Part shown: one piece after another, positions 34,839-43,925 of the stretch
How positions within the stretch are numbered: position 1 is the stretch's first letter
Layout: each line of letters starts with the position of its first letter
From: Propionicicella superfundia DSM 22317
GTDB lineage: Bacteria > Actinomycetota > Actinomycetes > Propionibacteriales > Propionibacteriaceae
DNA: 64,000 nucleotides
Reading direction: 5' to 3'
Assembly (NCBI RefSeq): GCF_000423465.1
Contig: NZ_AUIA01000011.1
Span: forward strand, 124,001-188,000
Position numbers and translations under genes: made by a program
The notes under the pieces: model-generated
What the model was told of the DNA's origin: nothing
What the model saw: the letters and a program-made list of their open reading frames with translations, nothing else
Database searches by the model: none

Positions 34839-35342
34839 TCAGCAGGACGCCGGCGGCGGACCACGGCGAAGGCGGGGCTGGCTGGCGTAGCGGGGTGGGT
34901 GGACCGGGACGGGCAGCATCGCCGGCTGCCGGCGCGGCAGGACCGGGACGCGCGCGAGGCCGGGGATCAGTGCGAGGCGCACACGGAACCAGGTGCGCAG
35001 CGAACGCACCAGTCGGTGCGCCCACACGCTGGTTCCGACGGCCACGAGAAGCCCGAGCAGCCCGACGAGGAGCGTCGACAGCGACAGGGCGAAGGTCGCG
35101 GTTGCGATGGTCGCGAAGTGCGGGCCGGGCCCGTAGGAGCCGTCGGGGCAGTGGGACACCGGCGCGAGCAGATGGAGGTGCAGTCCGATGCGTGCGAGCC
35201 CGGGGGACTGCGTGATGCAGGTCGGGAGCGTCGCCGTGACCGATGCCTGGGCCAGCGGTGTCGACAGCGTCGCGGCACCCAGCCCGATCAGGAGCCCTGA
35301 CCGGGTGATGGACCGAACGACGTGGTGACGCATGTCCCGCAT
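34839..35342 (-). CDS. Secreted or membrane hypothetical protein upstream of DsbA-VKOR
   Basis: A 167-residue protein with no recognised family. A signal-peptide-like N-terminus (SGLLIGLGAATLSTPLAQAS) precedes an extracytoplasmic stretch with two cysteines (LPTCITQSPG and VSHCPDGSYG). A membrane helix lies at about 85-107 (LSLSTLLVGLLGLLVAVG). The tail is basic and proline-rich, with a terminal Cys. The cysteine pair and the position before dsbA suggest a disulfide-containing substrate or subunit. The start is uncertain: ATG 35342 or ATG 35333 (MRHHVVRS). Confidence 0.65.
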   Translation of the reverse strand: MRDMRHHVVRSITRSGLLIGLGAATLSTPLAQASVTATLPTCITQSPGLARIGLHLHLLAPVSHCPDGSYGPGPHFATIATATFALSLSTLLVGLLGLLVAVGTSVWAHRLVRSLRTWFRVRLALIPGLARVPVLPRRQPAMLPVPVHPPRYASQPRLRRGPPPASC

Positions 35343-35446
35343 TCTCGTGGTGGACGCATGGATGCTGGAGCGAGTCTACCCCGTGCCCTGTGCCAAGGCG
35401 ATTCCGCGGGTTCATCGCGTCGCTGCCTGCGGTGACGTCCCGCGAG

Positions 35447-35452
35447 TAGCAT
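35447..35452 (+). promoter_or_regulatory. -10 box of MDMPI gene
   Basis: TAGCAT, 6 nt (cgtccc) before ATG 35459. Confidence 0.6.
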
Positions 35453-35458
35453 CGTCCC

Positions 35459-36256
35459 ATGAACGTCACGCAGGGTCGCGTCGCGTCTGTGCCGGGCCCG
35501 CCGTCCGCGCTGCCTCTCGCAGCCCCGGACCATCTTGCCTCGCTGGCGGCCGAGGCCGCCGCCTTCTCCCAGGCCCTGGCCGGGGAGCCGTGGGAGCTTC
35601 GCGTTCCCATGTCCGCCGACTGGACGCTGCGTGATCTCACGCGTCATCTCGGAGGGATCCACCGATGGGGCGCCGCGGTCGTCGCCTCGGGCCGCGAGGA
35701 GCCCCGGCCCGAGGAGGCCGTGGACGACGACGCCCTGGGGGGTTGGTTCGCCGAGGGCGCCGACCTTCTCGTCGCGGCCCTGGCGCAGGCCGACCCGCAG
35801 TCCCCGTGCTGGACGTTCGGCCCCGAGCAGACCGTCGCGTTCTGGTTCCGGCGGCAGGCCAACGAGACCGCGGTCCATCGCGTGGACGCCCAGGATGCCA
35901 TCGGTGCGGCCGGATCGATCGCACCGCTGCGCGCCGCGGACGCGGTCGACGAGTTGTTCTCGGTGTCCGTGCCGCGGGCGGCGTCCCGGTGGGATGCGTC
36001 GCCGAGGCTTCCGGCGCCGGTGCTGCTGTCGGCGACCGACACGGGGCATGCCTGGCTCCTCGTCGACGACCCGGCGCGCCGTCTGCCCGCCGCCAGGCTC
36101 GTCACCGGCGTCGTGCCGGAGGCGGCGGCGGTCCTGTCGGGGACGGCGTCCGACCTGCTCCTGGCGCTGTGGCGGCGGCGTCCCCCGTCGATCCTCGGTC
36201 ACGAGGGCGATGCGGCCGTTTCCGACCTGCTCTTCTCCGGGCGGCTCACGAACTGA
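35459..36256 (+). CDS. Maleylpyruvate isomerase family mycothiol-dependent enzyme
   Basis: A 265-residue protein of the DinB-like MDMPI fold. The helical N-terminal domain carries the metal-site histidine in TLRDLTRHLGGIHRW and the Glu/His pair in RRQANETAVHRVDAQ. A C-terminal alpha/beta domain ends VLSGTASDLLLALWRRR. Members use mycothiol or divalent metal in transferase or isomerase chemistry; the reaction here is unknown. It is good supporting evidence for an actinomycete that makes mycothiol. ATG 35459 is fixed by the -10 box 6 nt upstream. Confidence 0.9.
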   Translation: MNVTQGRVASVPGPPSALPLAAPDHLASLAAEAAAFSQALAGEPWELRVPMSADWTLRDLTRHLGGIHRWGAAVVASGREEPRPEEAVDDDALGGWFAEGADLLVAALAQADPQSPCWTFGPEQTVAFWFRRQANETAVHRVDAQDAIGAAGSIAPLRAADAVDELFSVSVPRAASRWDASPRLPAPVLLSATDTGHAWLLVDDPARRLPAARLVTGVVPEAAAVLSGTASDLLLALWRRRPPSILGHEGDAAVSDLLFSGRLTN

Positions 36257-36471
36257 CGTCCCTGCGCGATCCGGCGCACCGGTGGCGACGGGTCGTCCGC
36301 CGAGGACGCCGGACGGGGGTTCGCGGCCGCCGGACGTTACCCTGCTCCTAGGAGCCTGCTGAACGGTCGCGGCCCGGTCGCCGCGGTTCGTCCCGCCGGA
36401 CGTGCCCTTCGCTCGGCGCAGGGTCGTCCAGCACGCTCCCAGCGCCCGTTTCGAGCCGGAGGTGTCCGTCC

Positions 36472-39400
36472 TTGTCCTCGTTCGTGCTGACCGCTCTTGC
36501 GGGATCCAACGCGTTGTCGCCCTTCCGGGCCGCCGCACTCGTGGCGTCGCTCCGGCAGGCCGCGCCCTCGGTCACCGCGGTGAGCGCCCGTCACGTCCAC
36601 TGGGTCGTGACCGGTGGTGTGCTCGACGCCGAGACCGGTGACACGGTCCGGCGACTGCTGACCTACGGCCCGCCGGCGGGATCACCCGCGACGGGCGGCC
36701 ACACCACGACCATCGTGGTGGCCCCGCGGCTGGGAACGCTGTCGCCGTGGGCGTCCAAGGCGACCGACATCGCACACAGTTGCGGGGTCGCCGTGCGGCG
36801 CGTCGAGCGCGTCGCCGAGTACACGGTGGCGTCGGACGCCCCGCTGACCGAGACCGAATGGACCGCCTGCGCGGCGTTGCTGCACGACCGGATGACCGAG
36901 TCGGTCTTCGCGGCCGTGGCCGACTCGGCCGCGCTGTTCGACGAGCGGGACGCCGAGCCCATGGTGCGCGTCGACGTCCTCGGACGCGGACGGTCGGCGA
37001 TCGAGGAGGCGAATGTCGCCTTCGGCCTGGCGCTGTCGGACGACGAGATCGACTACCTCGTGACGTCGTTCCGCGGGCTCGGACGCAACCCCACCGACGT
37101 GGAGCTGACGATGTTCGCGCAGGCGAACTCCGAGCACTGTCGCCACAAGATCTTCAACGCCGATTTCGTCGTCGACGGCGAACCCCAGTCGAGGTCGCTG
37201 TTCGCGATGATCCGCCACACCGAGGCGGTCGCCGGGCAGGGCACCGTCGTCGCCTACAAGGACAATGCGTCGATCATGGAGGGCGGCCCGGTGACGCGCT
37301 GGCTGCCGGAGGGCGACGAGGGCCCCAGCCGGTACGTCGCCCGGCCCGACGAGGTCCACGTCCTGATGAAGGTCGAGACCCACAACCATCCGACGGCGAT
37401 CAGTCCCTTCCCGGGTGCCGCCACCGGCGCCGGCGGCGAGATCCGCGACGAGGGCGCCACCGGGCGCGGCTCGCAGCCGAAGGCGGGCCTCACGGGGTTC
37501 GCCGTGTCCAACCTGAACCTGCCGGGCACCGCCGAGCCGTGGGAGGCCGATCCGTACGGCGCGCCCGGACACATCGCGTCCCCGCTCGAGATCATGACGG
37601 CGGGGCCCCTCGGCGCGGCCGCCTTCAACAACGAGTTCGGACGTCCGGGGCTGGGTGGCTTCTTCCGTGTGTTCGAGCAGACGGTCGACGGTGTCCGGCG
37701 CGGGTACCACAAGCCGATCATGAGCGCCGGCGGCCTCGGGTCCATCAGCGCGTCCCAGACGGAGAAGGTCGCGTACGCGCCCGGGACCCTGTTGGTGCAG
37801 ATCGGCGGGCCCGGCATGCGGATCGGCATGGGCGGCGGCGCGGCGTCCTCGATGGCGGCGGGCGCGAACGCGGCCGAGCTCGACTTCGACTCGGTGCAGC
37901 GCGGCAACCCCGAGATCCAGCGGCGTGGCCAGGAGGTCATCAACCACTGCTGGAGTCTCGGCGCCGACAACCCGATCCTGTCGATCCACGATGTCGGCGC
38001 GGGTGGCTTGTCGAACGCGTTCCCCGAGATCGTCGACGGTGCGGGGCTCGGTGCCCGGTTCGACCTGTCGGCGGTCCCGGTCGAGGAGTCGGGGCTGGCG
38101 CCGAAGGAGATCTGGTGCAACGAGAGCCAGGAGCGCTACGTCCTGGCGATCGCACCCAGGTCGCTGGAGCGGTTCGCGGCGCTGTGCGAGCGTGAGCGTT
38201 GCCCCTACGCCGTCGTGGGGGTCGCGCGCGACGACGGGGGGCTGGTGCTGGCCCCCGGTGCCGAGGACGTGCCGGGTGACGACCGGCCGATCGACATGCC
38301 GATGGAGGTGCTGCTGGGCAAGCCGCCGCGGATGACCCGGGACGTCGTGCGTGTCCCGCGCAGCGCCCCGCCGCTGGACCTCACGGGCGTCGATCTGCGG
38401 GCTGCGGCGTATGCGATCCTGCGGCACCCGTCGGTCGCGTCGAAGCGCTTCCTCATCACGATCGCGGACCGGACCGTCGGGGGACTGTCCCACCGCGACC
38501 AGATGGTCGGCCCCTGGCAGGTCCCGGTCTCCGACGTGGCCGTGACGCTGGCCGATCACGCCGGGCTGGCCGGCGAGGCCATGGCGTCGGGGGAGCGGAT
38601 GCCGCTGGCGGCGGTGAACGCGCCGGCCTCGGGCCGCATGGCGGTCGGCGAGGCGCTGACGAACCTGTTCGCCGCGCCGGTGACGCTGTCCGGCGTCAAG
38701 CTGTCGTGCAACTGGATGGCGGCCTGCGGCGAGACGGGGGAGGACGCCGCCCTGTACGACACGGTCGCGGCGGTCGCCATGGAGTTGTGCCCGGCGCTCG
38801 GCATCTCGGTGCCGGTCGGCAAGGACTCCCTGTCGATGCGCACGCGGTGGACGGGCGACGACGGTGCCGAGCGCCAGGTCACCTCGCCGGTCTCGCTGGT
38901 GGTGTCGGCGTTCGCGGCGGTGCCCGATGTCAGCGGTACGTGGACGCCGCAGGTGCACGACGGCTCCGCGCTGATCCTCGTCGACCTCGGTGCCGGCCGG
39001 GATCGCCTCGGCGGGTCGATCCTCGCTCAGGTCACGGGCCAGTTCGGCGACGTCGTGCCCGACCTGGACGACCCGTCCCGCCTTGTCGCGCTGGCGTCGG
39101 CGCTGACCCGGCTGCGGGCGGAGGGGCTGGTCACGGCCTACCACGATCGTTCCGACGGCGGTCTGTGGGCGACGGTGTGCGAGCTGGCGTTCGCGGGCGG
39201 CGTGGGCGTGCAGGTGGACGTGCCGTCGGTCGCGGCCCTGTTCGGTGAGGAGCTCGGCGTCGTCCTCGGGGTGCCGGCCGAGGCGGCGGGGCGCGTGCTG
39301 TCGGTGCTCGCCGATCACGGCCTGGGCAACCTGAGTGCCGTCGTCGGCCGGACGTCCCCCGATCGCCGGGTCCACGTCGACCTGGCCGGGGAGCGGCTGC

Positions 39401-40353
39401 TCGACGAGGACCTGGGCGAGCTCGCGCAGGCGTGGGACGAGGTGTCGTGGCGGATCGCGCGGCTGCGGGACAACCCGGCGTGCGCCGACGAGGAGCATGC
39501 TGCGATCGGCGTCGCGACGCCGACGCTCGTCGTGGCGCCGTCGTTCGACCCGTCCGAGGACGTCGCGGCCCCCTACATCGCGACGGGGGCGCGGCCGAAG
39601 GTGGCGATCCTGCGGGAGCAGGGTGTCAACAGCCATGTCGAGACGGCCTGGGCGTTCGACCGCGCCGGTTTCGACGCCTACGACGTCCACATGACCGACC
39701 TGCAGGCGGGCCGGTTCGATCTGAGCGATGTCGTGGGGCTCGTCGCCTGCGGCGGGTTCTCCTACGGCGACACGCTCGGCGCGGGGGAGGGGTGGGCCCG
39801 ATCGGTGCTGTTCAATCCGCGGCTCACCGAGGCGTTCGCCGCGTTCTTCGCGCGTTCCGACACATTCGGTCTGGGCATCTGCAACGGCTGCCAGATGTTC
39901 GGGGCGTTGGCCGGCCTGATCCCGGGGGCGGAGGCGTGGCCCCTGTTCACCCGCAACCGGTCGGAGCAGTTCGAGGCGCGATTGAGCCTCGTCGAGGTGC
40001 TGGACTCGCCGTCGATCCTCCTGTCCGGCATGGCCGGGAGCCTGATCCCGATCGCCGTCGCGCACGGGGAGGGTTTCGCGGACTTCGCCGCGCGCGGCGA
40101 CGAGCAGCAGGTCGTACGCGCCGCCCGTTTCGCCCTGCCCGACCGGACGCCTGCCGTCGCGTACCCGGCGAACCCGAACGGGTCGCCGGCGGGCCTGACG
40201 GCGGTGACCACCCCCGATGGCCGGTTCACCGCGATGATGCCTCACCCCGAGCGGGTGTCCCGCAATGCGCAACTGTCGTGGTCCGACGCGCCGCCCGCGG
40301 ACGAGAGCCCGTGGCTGCGCCTGTTCCGCAACGCCCGGGTGTGGGTCGGCTGA
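36472..40353 (+). CDS. purL: Phosphoribosylformylglycinamidine synthase, single-chain (large PurL)
   Basis: A 1293-residue enzyme of purine synthesis that converts FGAR and glutamine to FGAM with ATP. The N-terminal PurS-like part ([20 protein letters not shown]) is followed by the two AIR-synthase-like halves ([56 protein letters not shown]). The C-terminal glutaminase from about 1040 has [30 protein letters not shown], nucleophile Cys1137 in LGICNGCQM and the catalytic His in [19 protein letters not shown] 36472 is used, with GGAGGT 8 nt upstream. Most actinomycetes split this into PurS, PurQ and PurL. Confidence 0.96.
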   Translation: MSSFVLTALAGSNALSPFRAAALVASLRQAAPSVTAVSARHVHWVVTGGVLDAETGDTVRRLLTYGPPAGSPATGGHTTTIVVAPRLGTLSPWASKATDIAHSCGVAVRRVERVAEYTVASDAPLTETEWTACAALLHDRMTESVFAAVADSAALFDERDAEPMVRVDVLGRGRSAIEEANVAFGLALSDDEIDYLVTSFRGLGRNPTDVELTMFAQANSEHCRHKIFNADFVVDGEPQSRSLFAMIRHTEAVAGQGTVVAYKDNASIMEGGPVTRWLPEGDEGPSRYVARPDEVHVLMKVETHNHPTAISPFPGAATGAGGEIRDEGATGRGSQPKAGLTGFAVSNLNLPGTAEPWEADPYGAPGHIASPLEIMTAGPLGAAAFNNEFGRPGLGGFFRVFEQTVDGVRRGYHKPIMSAGGLGSISASQTEKVAYAPGTLLVQIGGPGMRIGMGGGAASSMAAGANAAELDFDSVQRGNPEIQRRGQEVINHCWSLGADNPILSIHDVGAGGLSNAFPEIVDGAGLGARFDLSAVPVEESGLAPKEIWCNESQERYVLAIAPRSLERFAALCERERCPYAVVGVARDDGGLVLAPGAEDVPGDDRPIDMPMEVLLGKPPRMTRDVVRVPRSAPPLDLTGVDLRAAAYAILRHPSVASKRFLITIADRTVGGLSHRDQMVGPWQVPVSDVAVTLADHAGLAGEAMASGERMPLAAVNAPASGRMAVGEALTNLFAAPVTLSGVKLSCNWMAACGETGEDAALYDTVAAVAMELCPALGISVPVGKDSLSMRTRWTGDDGAERQVTSPVSLVVSAFAAVPDVSGTWTPQVHDGSALILVDLGAGRDRLGGSILAQVTGQFGDVVPDLDDPSRLVALASALTRLRAEGLVTAYHDRSDGGLWATVCELAFAGGVGVQVDVPSVAALFGEELGVVLGVPAEAAGRVLSVLADHGLGNLSAVVGRTSPDRRVHVDLAGERLLDEDLGELAQAWDEVSWRIARLRDNPACADEEHAAIGVATPTLVVAPSFDPSEDVAAPYIATGARPKVAILREQGVNSHVETAWAFDRAGFDAYDVHMTDLQAGRFDLSDVVGLVACGGFSYGDTLGAGEGWARSVLFNPRLTEAFAAFFARSDTFGLGICNGCQMFGALAGLIPGAEAWPLFTRNRSEQFEARLSLVEVLDSPSILLSGMAGSLIPIAVAHGEGFADFAARGDEQQVVRAARFALPDRTPAVAYPANPNGSPAGLTAVTTPDGRFTAMMPHPERVSRNAQLSWSDAPPADESPWLRLFRNARVWVG

Positions 40354-40393
40354 GGCGGTCTGCCGTCCTGCCCTTCGGGGCCGGGCAGCGTTC

Positions 40394-40430
40394 GACGCGT
40401 GAGGGGCTCCTCGGGAACCCCTCACGCGTC
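40394..40430. terminator. 13-bp hairpin after purL
   Basis: GACGCGTGAGGGG (40394-40406), 11-nt loop, CCCCTCACGCGTC (40418-40430). Perfect stem between convergent purL and the cyclase-family gene, able to serve both. Confidence 0.8.
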
Positions 40431-40477
40431 GCCGGTGTCCTGGCGATCAGGGCGACTGAACCGCCGGGACGGGTCTC

Positions 40478-41416
40478 TCAGACGATGGCCACCGGGCGGA
40501 CCCACGACCCGGTCGCGCCGCGGATGCGCAGCGGCAGGCACACGAAGAGGAACTCCGTGACCTTGTCGCGCGCCAGGTCGTCGAGGTAGGCGTTCTCCAG
40601 CAGGTGGATGCCGCGCTCGACGAGCATCTCGATGTGAACCGGGTGCGGGTTGTTCAGATCCGGCGAGGGATCCGCCTCGACGGTGCCCTGGTCCGCACCC
40701 AGCACGACGGCGCCGTGATCTGCCGCGTACTCGGCGATGGCCAGCGACACGCCCGCGCCGATGTGCTTCGACGTGACGTCGGAGTCCTCGGTCCACACGG
40801 TGAGCCAGCCCGTGTTGATCAGCACGGCGTCACCGGGCTGGAACGTGATGCCGTTCTCGGCGACCACAGCGAGGAAGTCGTCCAGCGACACGACGTGGCC
40901 GGCGGGCAGGGGGCCCGTGCCGCGTGTCATGTCGACCAGGATGCCGCGGGTCACGATCGGCGCGATCGAGGACGCTTCAGCGCGCGTCGGGCCGAAGTCG
41001 CCGAGCGCTTCGGCGTTCTTGTAGCCGGAGTAGGCGTGATTGTCGTCGCCGCAGGTGATGTGGTAGAGCGCGTCGAGGTGCGTGCCGGTGTGGGTCGTGC
41101 CCATCACCATCTCGGTGTTGACGGCCATGTGCACGGGGTTCGCGCCGCGCCACTCGTCCATGTCGCCGACGACGTCCATACCGCTGGCGCTGCGGTAGGT
41201 GATGACCTGGAACGGCGGATGGACGGCCATGAGGGGCATGCCGTTCCAGCGCCCGCAGTCGAGGTCGTAGATCTTGCCCTGTTTCACCAGCCCGAGCGCC
41301 GCCACCAGTTGGGCGGCGGTCAGACTGGCGACCCGGCCGAACTCGTCGTCGTTGTACTCCACACCCGGCAACGCGGCGCGCCGCTCGGGTGCCCACGCCT
41401 TGGTCGAATCTGCCAT
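40478..41416 (-). CDS. Cyclase family protein (kynurenine-formamidase-like metal hydrolase)
   Basis: A 312-residue cytosolic hydrolase of the PF04199 family. The metal-binding signature HTGTHLDALYH lies near residue 110, followed by GILVDMTRGTGPLP, VLINTGWLTVW and VLGADQGTVEADP with NPHPVHIEMLVERGIHLLENA. Members hydrolyse amides, lactones or cyclic substrates, so the exact substrate is open. ATG 41416 is used because AGGAGT sits 4 nt upstream; the GTG at 41422 abuts that site. It diverges from an acid-sugar kinase operon and shares its control region, which suggests it feeds that pathway. Confidence 0.88.
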   Translation of the reverse strand: MADSTKAWAPERRAALPGVEYNDDEFGRVASLTAAQLVAALGLVKQGKIYDLDCGRWNGMPLMAVHPPFQVITYRSASGMDVVGDMDEWRGANPVHMAVNTEMVMGTTHTGTHLDALYHITCGDDNHAYSGYKNAEALGDFGPTRAEASSIAPIVTRGILVDMTRGTGPLPAGHVVSLDDFLAVVAENGITFQPGDAVLINTGWLTVWTEDSDVTSKHIGAGVSLAIAEYAADHGAVVLGADQGTVEADPSPDLNNPHPVHIEMLVERGIHLLENAYLDDLARDKVTEFLFVCLPLRIRGATGSWVRPVAIV

Positions 41417-41488
41417 AGCCACTCCTTTGTCGTCTTGGCGGAGAGGGTCGCGCCCGCGTCATCGGATGGGGCTCCCGCTCGTGACTGC

Positions 41489-41539
41489 AACGTAACACGG
41501 ATTGCGTGATGTGCGCAATGGTGTTAGCGTGAATCACGC
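41489..41539. promoter_or_regulatory. Divergent promoter/operator of cyclase and acid-sugar operon
   Basis: Perfect inverted repeat ATTGCG-N7-CGCAAT (41501-41519), then palindrome GCGTGA-A-TCACGC (41527-41539). Rightward promoter: TTGCGT (41502-41507), 17 nt, TAGCGT (41525-41530). Leftward promoter: TTGCGC (41518-41513), 18 nt, TACGTT (41494-41489). The repeat arms are themselves the -35 boxes of both promoters, so one bound regulator could shut both. The DeoR-family product of the operon is the obvious candidate. Confidence 0.65.
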
Positions 41540-41615
41540 GGAAGAGCCGTTGCCGCAGTGACGTCCGGGCGTCATCGCCGCCCACCGCACGAACCGTTCG
41601 GAGAAGAGGGGTCCC

Positions 41616-42920
41616 ATGTCCGCACCGCGCACGGTCGTCGTCGCCGACGACCTGACCGGGGCCGTGGAGTCCGCCGCCGCGCTGGCGGGACTGTCGGGGC
41701 CTGTCCCGGCCGCCGCCGAGGTGGTGCTGGATGTGGCCGCCCTGCGGGAGCCCGATGCATCGGGAACCGGTGGTTCCGACGTGGGGCGCGGGCCGGCCGG
41801 CGGGCGGGGCGGTGAGCATGAGGAACCGCCCTGGCAAGCCACTATTGTCTCCTTGGACCTCGATTCTCGCGCCGTGGCGCCGCAGGTCGCCACGGTGAGA
41901 CTGCTGTCGGCCCTCGAAGCCGCGCGGCGCTGCGCCGGGCCGGGCGGAAGGGTGATCAAGAAGATCGATTCCCTGTGGCGCGGCAACACGGCCGCCGAGG
42001 TCCGGACGCTGATCGGAAAGGGGCCCGCCGTCATCGTGCCCGCCCTTCCCGCGCTCGGACGGACCGTGCGCGACGGGGTGCTGCACGGTGTGGCGGACGG
42101 GGCTCCCGACCCTGCCGGACGATGCGATCTCGTGCATCTCCTGGAGCCACACGTCCGCTCCGTCCGCTGTGTTGATCTGCGCGTTGTGCGCAGTCGTCGT
42201 GGCGAGTGTGTGCGCATGCTCGCCGGCATCGTGAATGCGGGCGGCGTGGCCCTGGTCGACGCGGAGACGGACGACGACCTCGATCTCGTCGCGGCAGCGC
42301 TCGCCGGCCTGCCCGACGAGCTGATCATCAGCACGGGCGGGCTCGCCGCCGCGCTCGGCAGGCGGGCGCGCCGCGAGCGCCCCGAGCAGGCGGCGTCCCC
42401 GATGCCGTCGGCGGCGCCGGGGCCGGCCGAACGCGATGCCGCCGTGCCCCGGCGGATCGCCGTGCTGGTCGGCTCGACGGAGCCGGCCGCCCGCGCCCAG
42501 ATCGGCCACCTCGCCGAGGCGGGCGTCCCCGTGATCGAAGTGACGGGACCCGACGCGGGCGCCTCGTCGAGCCTCGCGCCGGTCGTGGTGCTGACCACCC
42601 CCGCAGCGGGGGATCGTCCCTGCGAGGACGGCTCGTGGGCGCGGGCGCTCGTCGACTGTGCGCTTGCGCGGTACGGCGACGCCGATTTCGTGGCGACCGG
42701 CGGTGCCACGGCCCGTGCGCTCGTCGACGGCCTCGGCCTCTCCCGCCTACAGCCCCTGGCGGAGGCGTACCCGGGCGCCGTCGTCAGCCGGACCCCGAGC
42801 GGGCGCTTCATCGCGACCCGCCCCGGCAGCTTCGGCGGGCTCGACTCGCTCGCCGTCCTGGTGCAGCGCACCAGCGCCATCAGGCTCTCCATGCCTCCCG
42901 ACAGAAAGGCCGACCGATGA
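41616..42920 (+). CDS. Four-carbon acid sugar kinase family protein (DUF1537)
   Basis: A 434-residue kinase of the family shown to phosphorylate D-threonate, D-erythronate and related acid sugars. The N-terminal substrate domain reads TVVVADDLTGAVESAAALAG and VIKKIDSLWRGNTAAEV (the family's K-x-D-S motif). The C-terminal nucleotide domain has FVATGGATARALVDGLGL. A low-complexity insert near residues 50-70 and another near 265-280 are unusual. ATG 41616 follows AGAAGAGGGG. Its TGA overlaps the pdxA2 ATG. The exact sugar acid (threonate or erythronate type) is not determinable here. Confidence 0.9.
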   Translation: MSAPRTVVVADDLTGAVESAAALAGLSGPVPAAAEVVLDVAALREPDASGTGGSDVGRGPAGGRGGEHEEPPWQATIVSLDLDSRAVAPQVATVRLLSALEAARRCAGPGGRVIKKIDSLWRGNTAAEVRTLIGKGPAVIVPALPALGRTVRDGVLHGVADGAPDPAGRCDLVHLLEPHVRSVRCVDLRVVRSRRGECVRMLAGIVNAGGVALVDAETDDDLDLVAAALAGLPDELIISTGGLAAALGRRARRERPEQAASPMPSAAPGPAERDAAVPRRIAVLVGSTEPAARAQIGHLAEAGVPVIEVTGPDAGASSSLAPVVVLTTPAAGDRPCEDGSWARALVDCALARYGDADFVATGGATARALVDGLGLSRLQPLAEAYPGAVVSRTPSGRFIATRPGSFGGLDSLAVLVQRTSAIRLSMPPDRKADR

Positions 42921-43912
42921 ACCTCCCGCTGATTGCTGTGACCATGGGCGACGGGGCCGGGGTGGGCCCCGAGGTCACGGTCGCCGCGTGTCTCGATCCG
43001 GCCGTCCTCGCTCACTGCAGGCCGGTCGTCATCGGCGATGCCGAGCGCCTCCGGCAGGCCCTCGCGGTGCAGGGGCGGTCCGCGTCGATCGTGACCATCG
43101 CCGATCCGGCCGAGGCCGCCCCGGCCTTCGACCGGCTGTGCGTCATCGACCTGGCGCTCCTGCCGTCCGATCTTCCGTGGGGCCGGCTCAGTGCTGCGGC
43201 CGGCGAGGCGGCCTACCGCTACATCGAGAAGGCGGCCGAGCTCACCGTCGCGGGACGGGTCGATGCGATCTGCACCGCGCCGATCAACAAGGCCGCGCTG
43301 AAGCTGGCCGGTCACGACTTCCCCGGTCACACGGAGCTTCTCGCTCATCTCACCGGCACTCCGGAGGTGTGGATGATGCTGGCCACCGAGAAGCTGAAGG
43401 TCATCCACGTCACCACGCACATGGGCCTCATCGACGCGATCCACTCGATCGAGCCGGGCCGGGTCTTCCGCACGATCGTCGAAGGGGACAAGACGCTGCG
43501 CCGGGCCGGCCTGACGCGGCGGATCGGCGTCTGCGCCATCAACCCTCATGCTGGCGAGAACGGGCTGTTCGGCGACGGCGAGGAGGAGCGTCAGATCGCC
43601 CCCGGCATCGCACAGGCACAGGAGGCGGGGATCGACGTGGTCGGGCCGCTGCCCGCGGATTCCCTGTTCTTCCTCGCCGTGCGCGGCGACTTCGACCTCG
43701 TCGTCGCGATGTATCACGATCAGGGGCATTGCCCGGTCAAGGTCCTCGGTATCGAGGCCGGGGTGAACATCACGGTCGGGCTGCCGGTGATCCGGACGTC
43801 CGTGGATCATGGAACCGCCTTCGACATCGCCGGCCGGGGCACCGTCGATCCGCGGAGTATGATCGAGGCGATGCGCCAGGCCACCTCCTTGGCCGGGTCG
43901 AACCCAGTCTGA
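42917..43912 (+). CDS. pdxA2: 4-hydroxythreonine-4-phosphate dehydrogenase homologue PdxA2
   Basis: A 331-residue NAD- and metal-dependent oxidoreductase. In acid-sugar pathways PdxA2 oxidises and decarboxylates the 4-phosphosugar acid made by the DUF1537 kinase, giving dihydroxyacetone phosphate. Seen: AVTMGDGAGVGPEVTVAA, TAPINKAALKLAGHDFPGHTE, the metal histidines in VAMYHDQGHCPVK and SVDHGTAFDIAG. The context (kinase upstream, DeoR downstream) argues for PdxA2 rather than the vitamin B6 enzyme. It overlaps the kinase gene by 4 nt. Confidence 0.93.
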   Translation: MNLPLIAVTMGDGAGVGPEVTVAACLDPAVLAHCRPVVIGDAERLRQALAVQGRSASIVTIADPAEAAPAFDRLCVIDLALLPSDLPWGRLSAAAGEAAYRYIEKAAELTVAGRVDAICTAPINKAALKLAGHDFPGHTELLAHLTGTPEVWMMLATEKLKVIHVTTHMGLIDAIHSIEPGRVFRTIVEGDKTLRRAGLTRRIGVCAINPHAGENGLFGDGEEERQIAPGIAQAQEAGIDVVGPLPADSLFFLAVRGDFDLVVAMYHDQGHCPVKVLGIEAGVNITVGLPVIRTSVDHGTAFDIAGRGTVDPRSMIEAMRQATSLAGSNPV

Positions 43913-43925
43913 CGAGGGAGCCGCG

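Noticed and set aside
36682-40425. 1247-codon open frame on the minus strand
   Set aside because: Mirror of purL; no conserved motif and Arg/His/Asp-rich composition typical of antisense frames.
42917-43912. Vitamin B6 pathway PdxA
   Set aside because: Kinase DUF1537 upstream and DeoR downstream fit the acid-sugar PdxA2 role better; no other pyridoxine genes are nearby.
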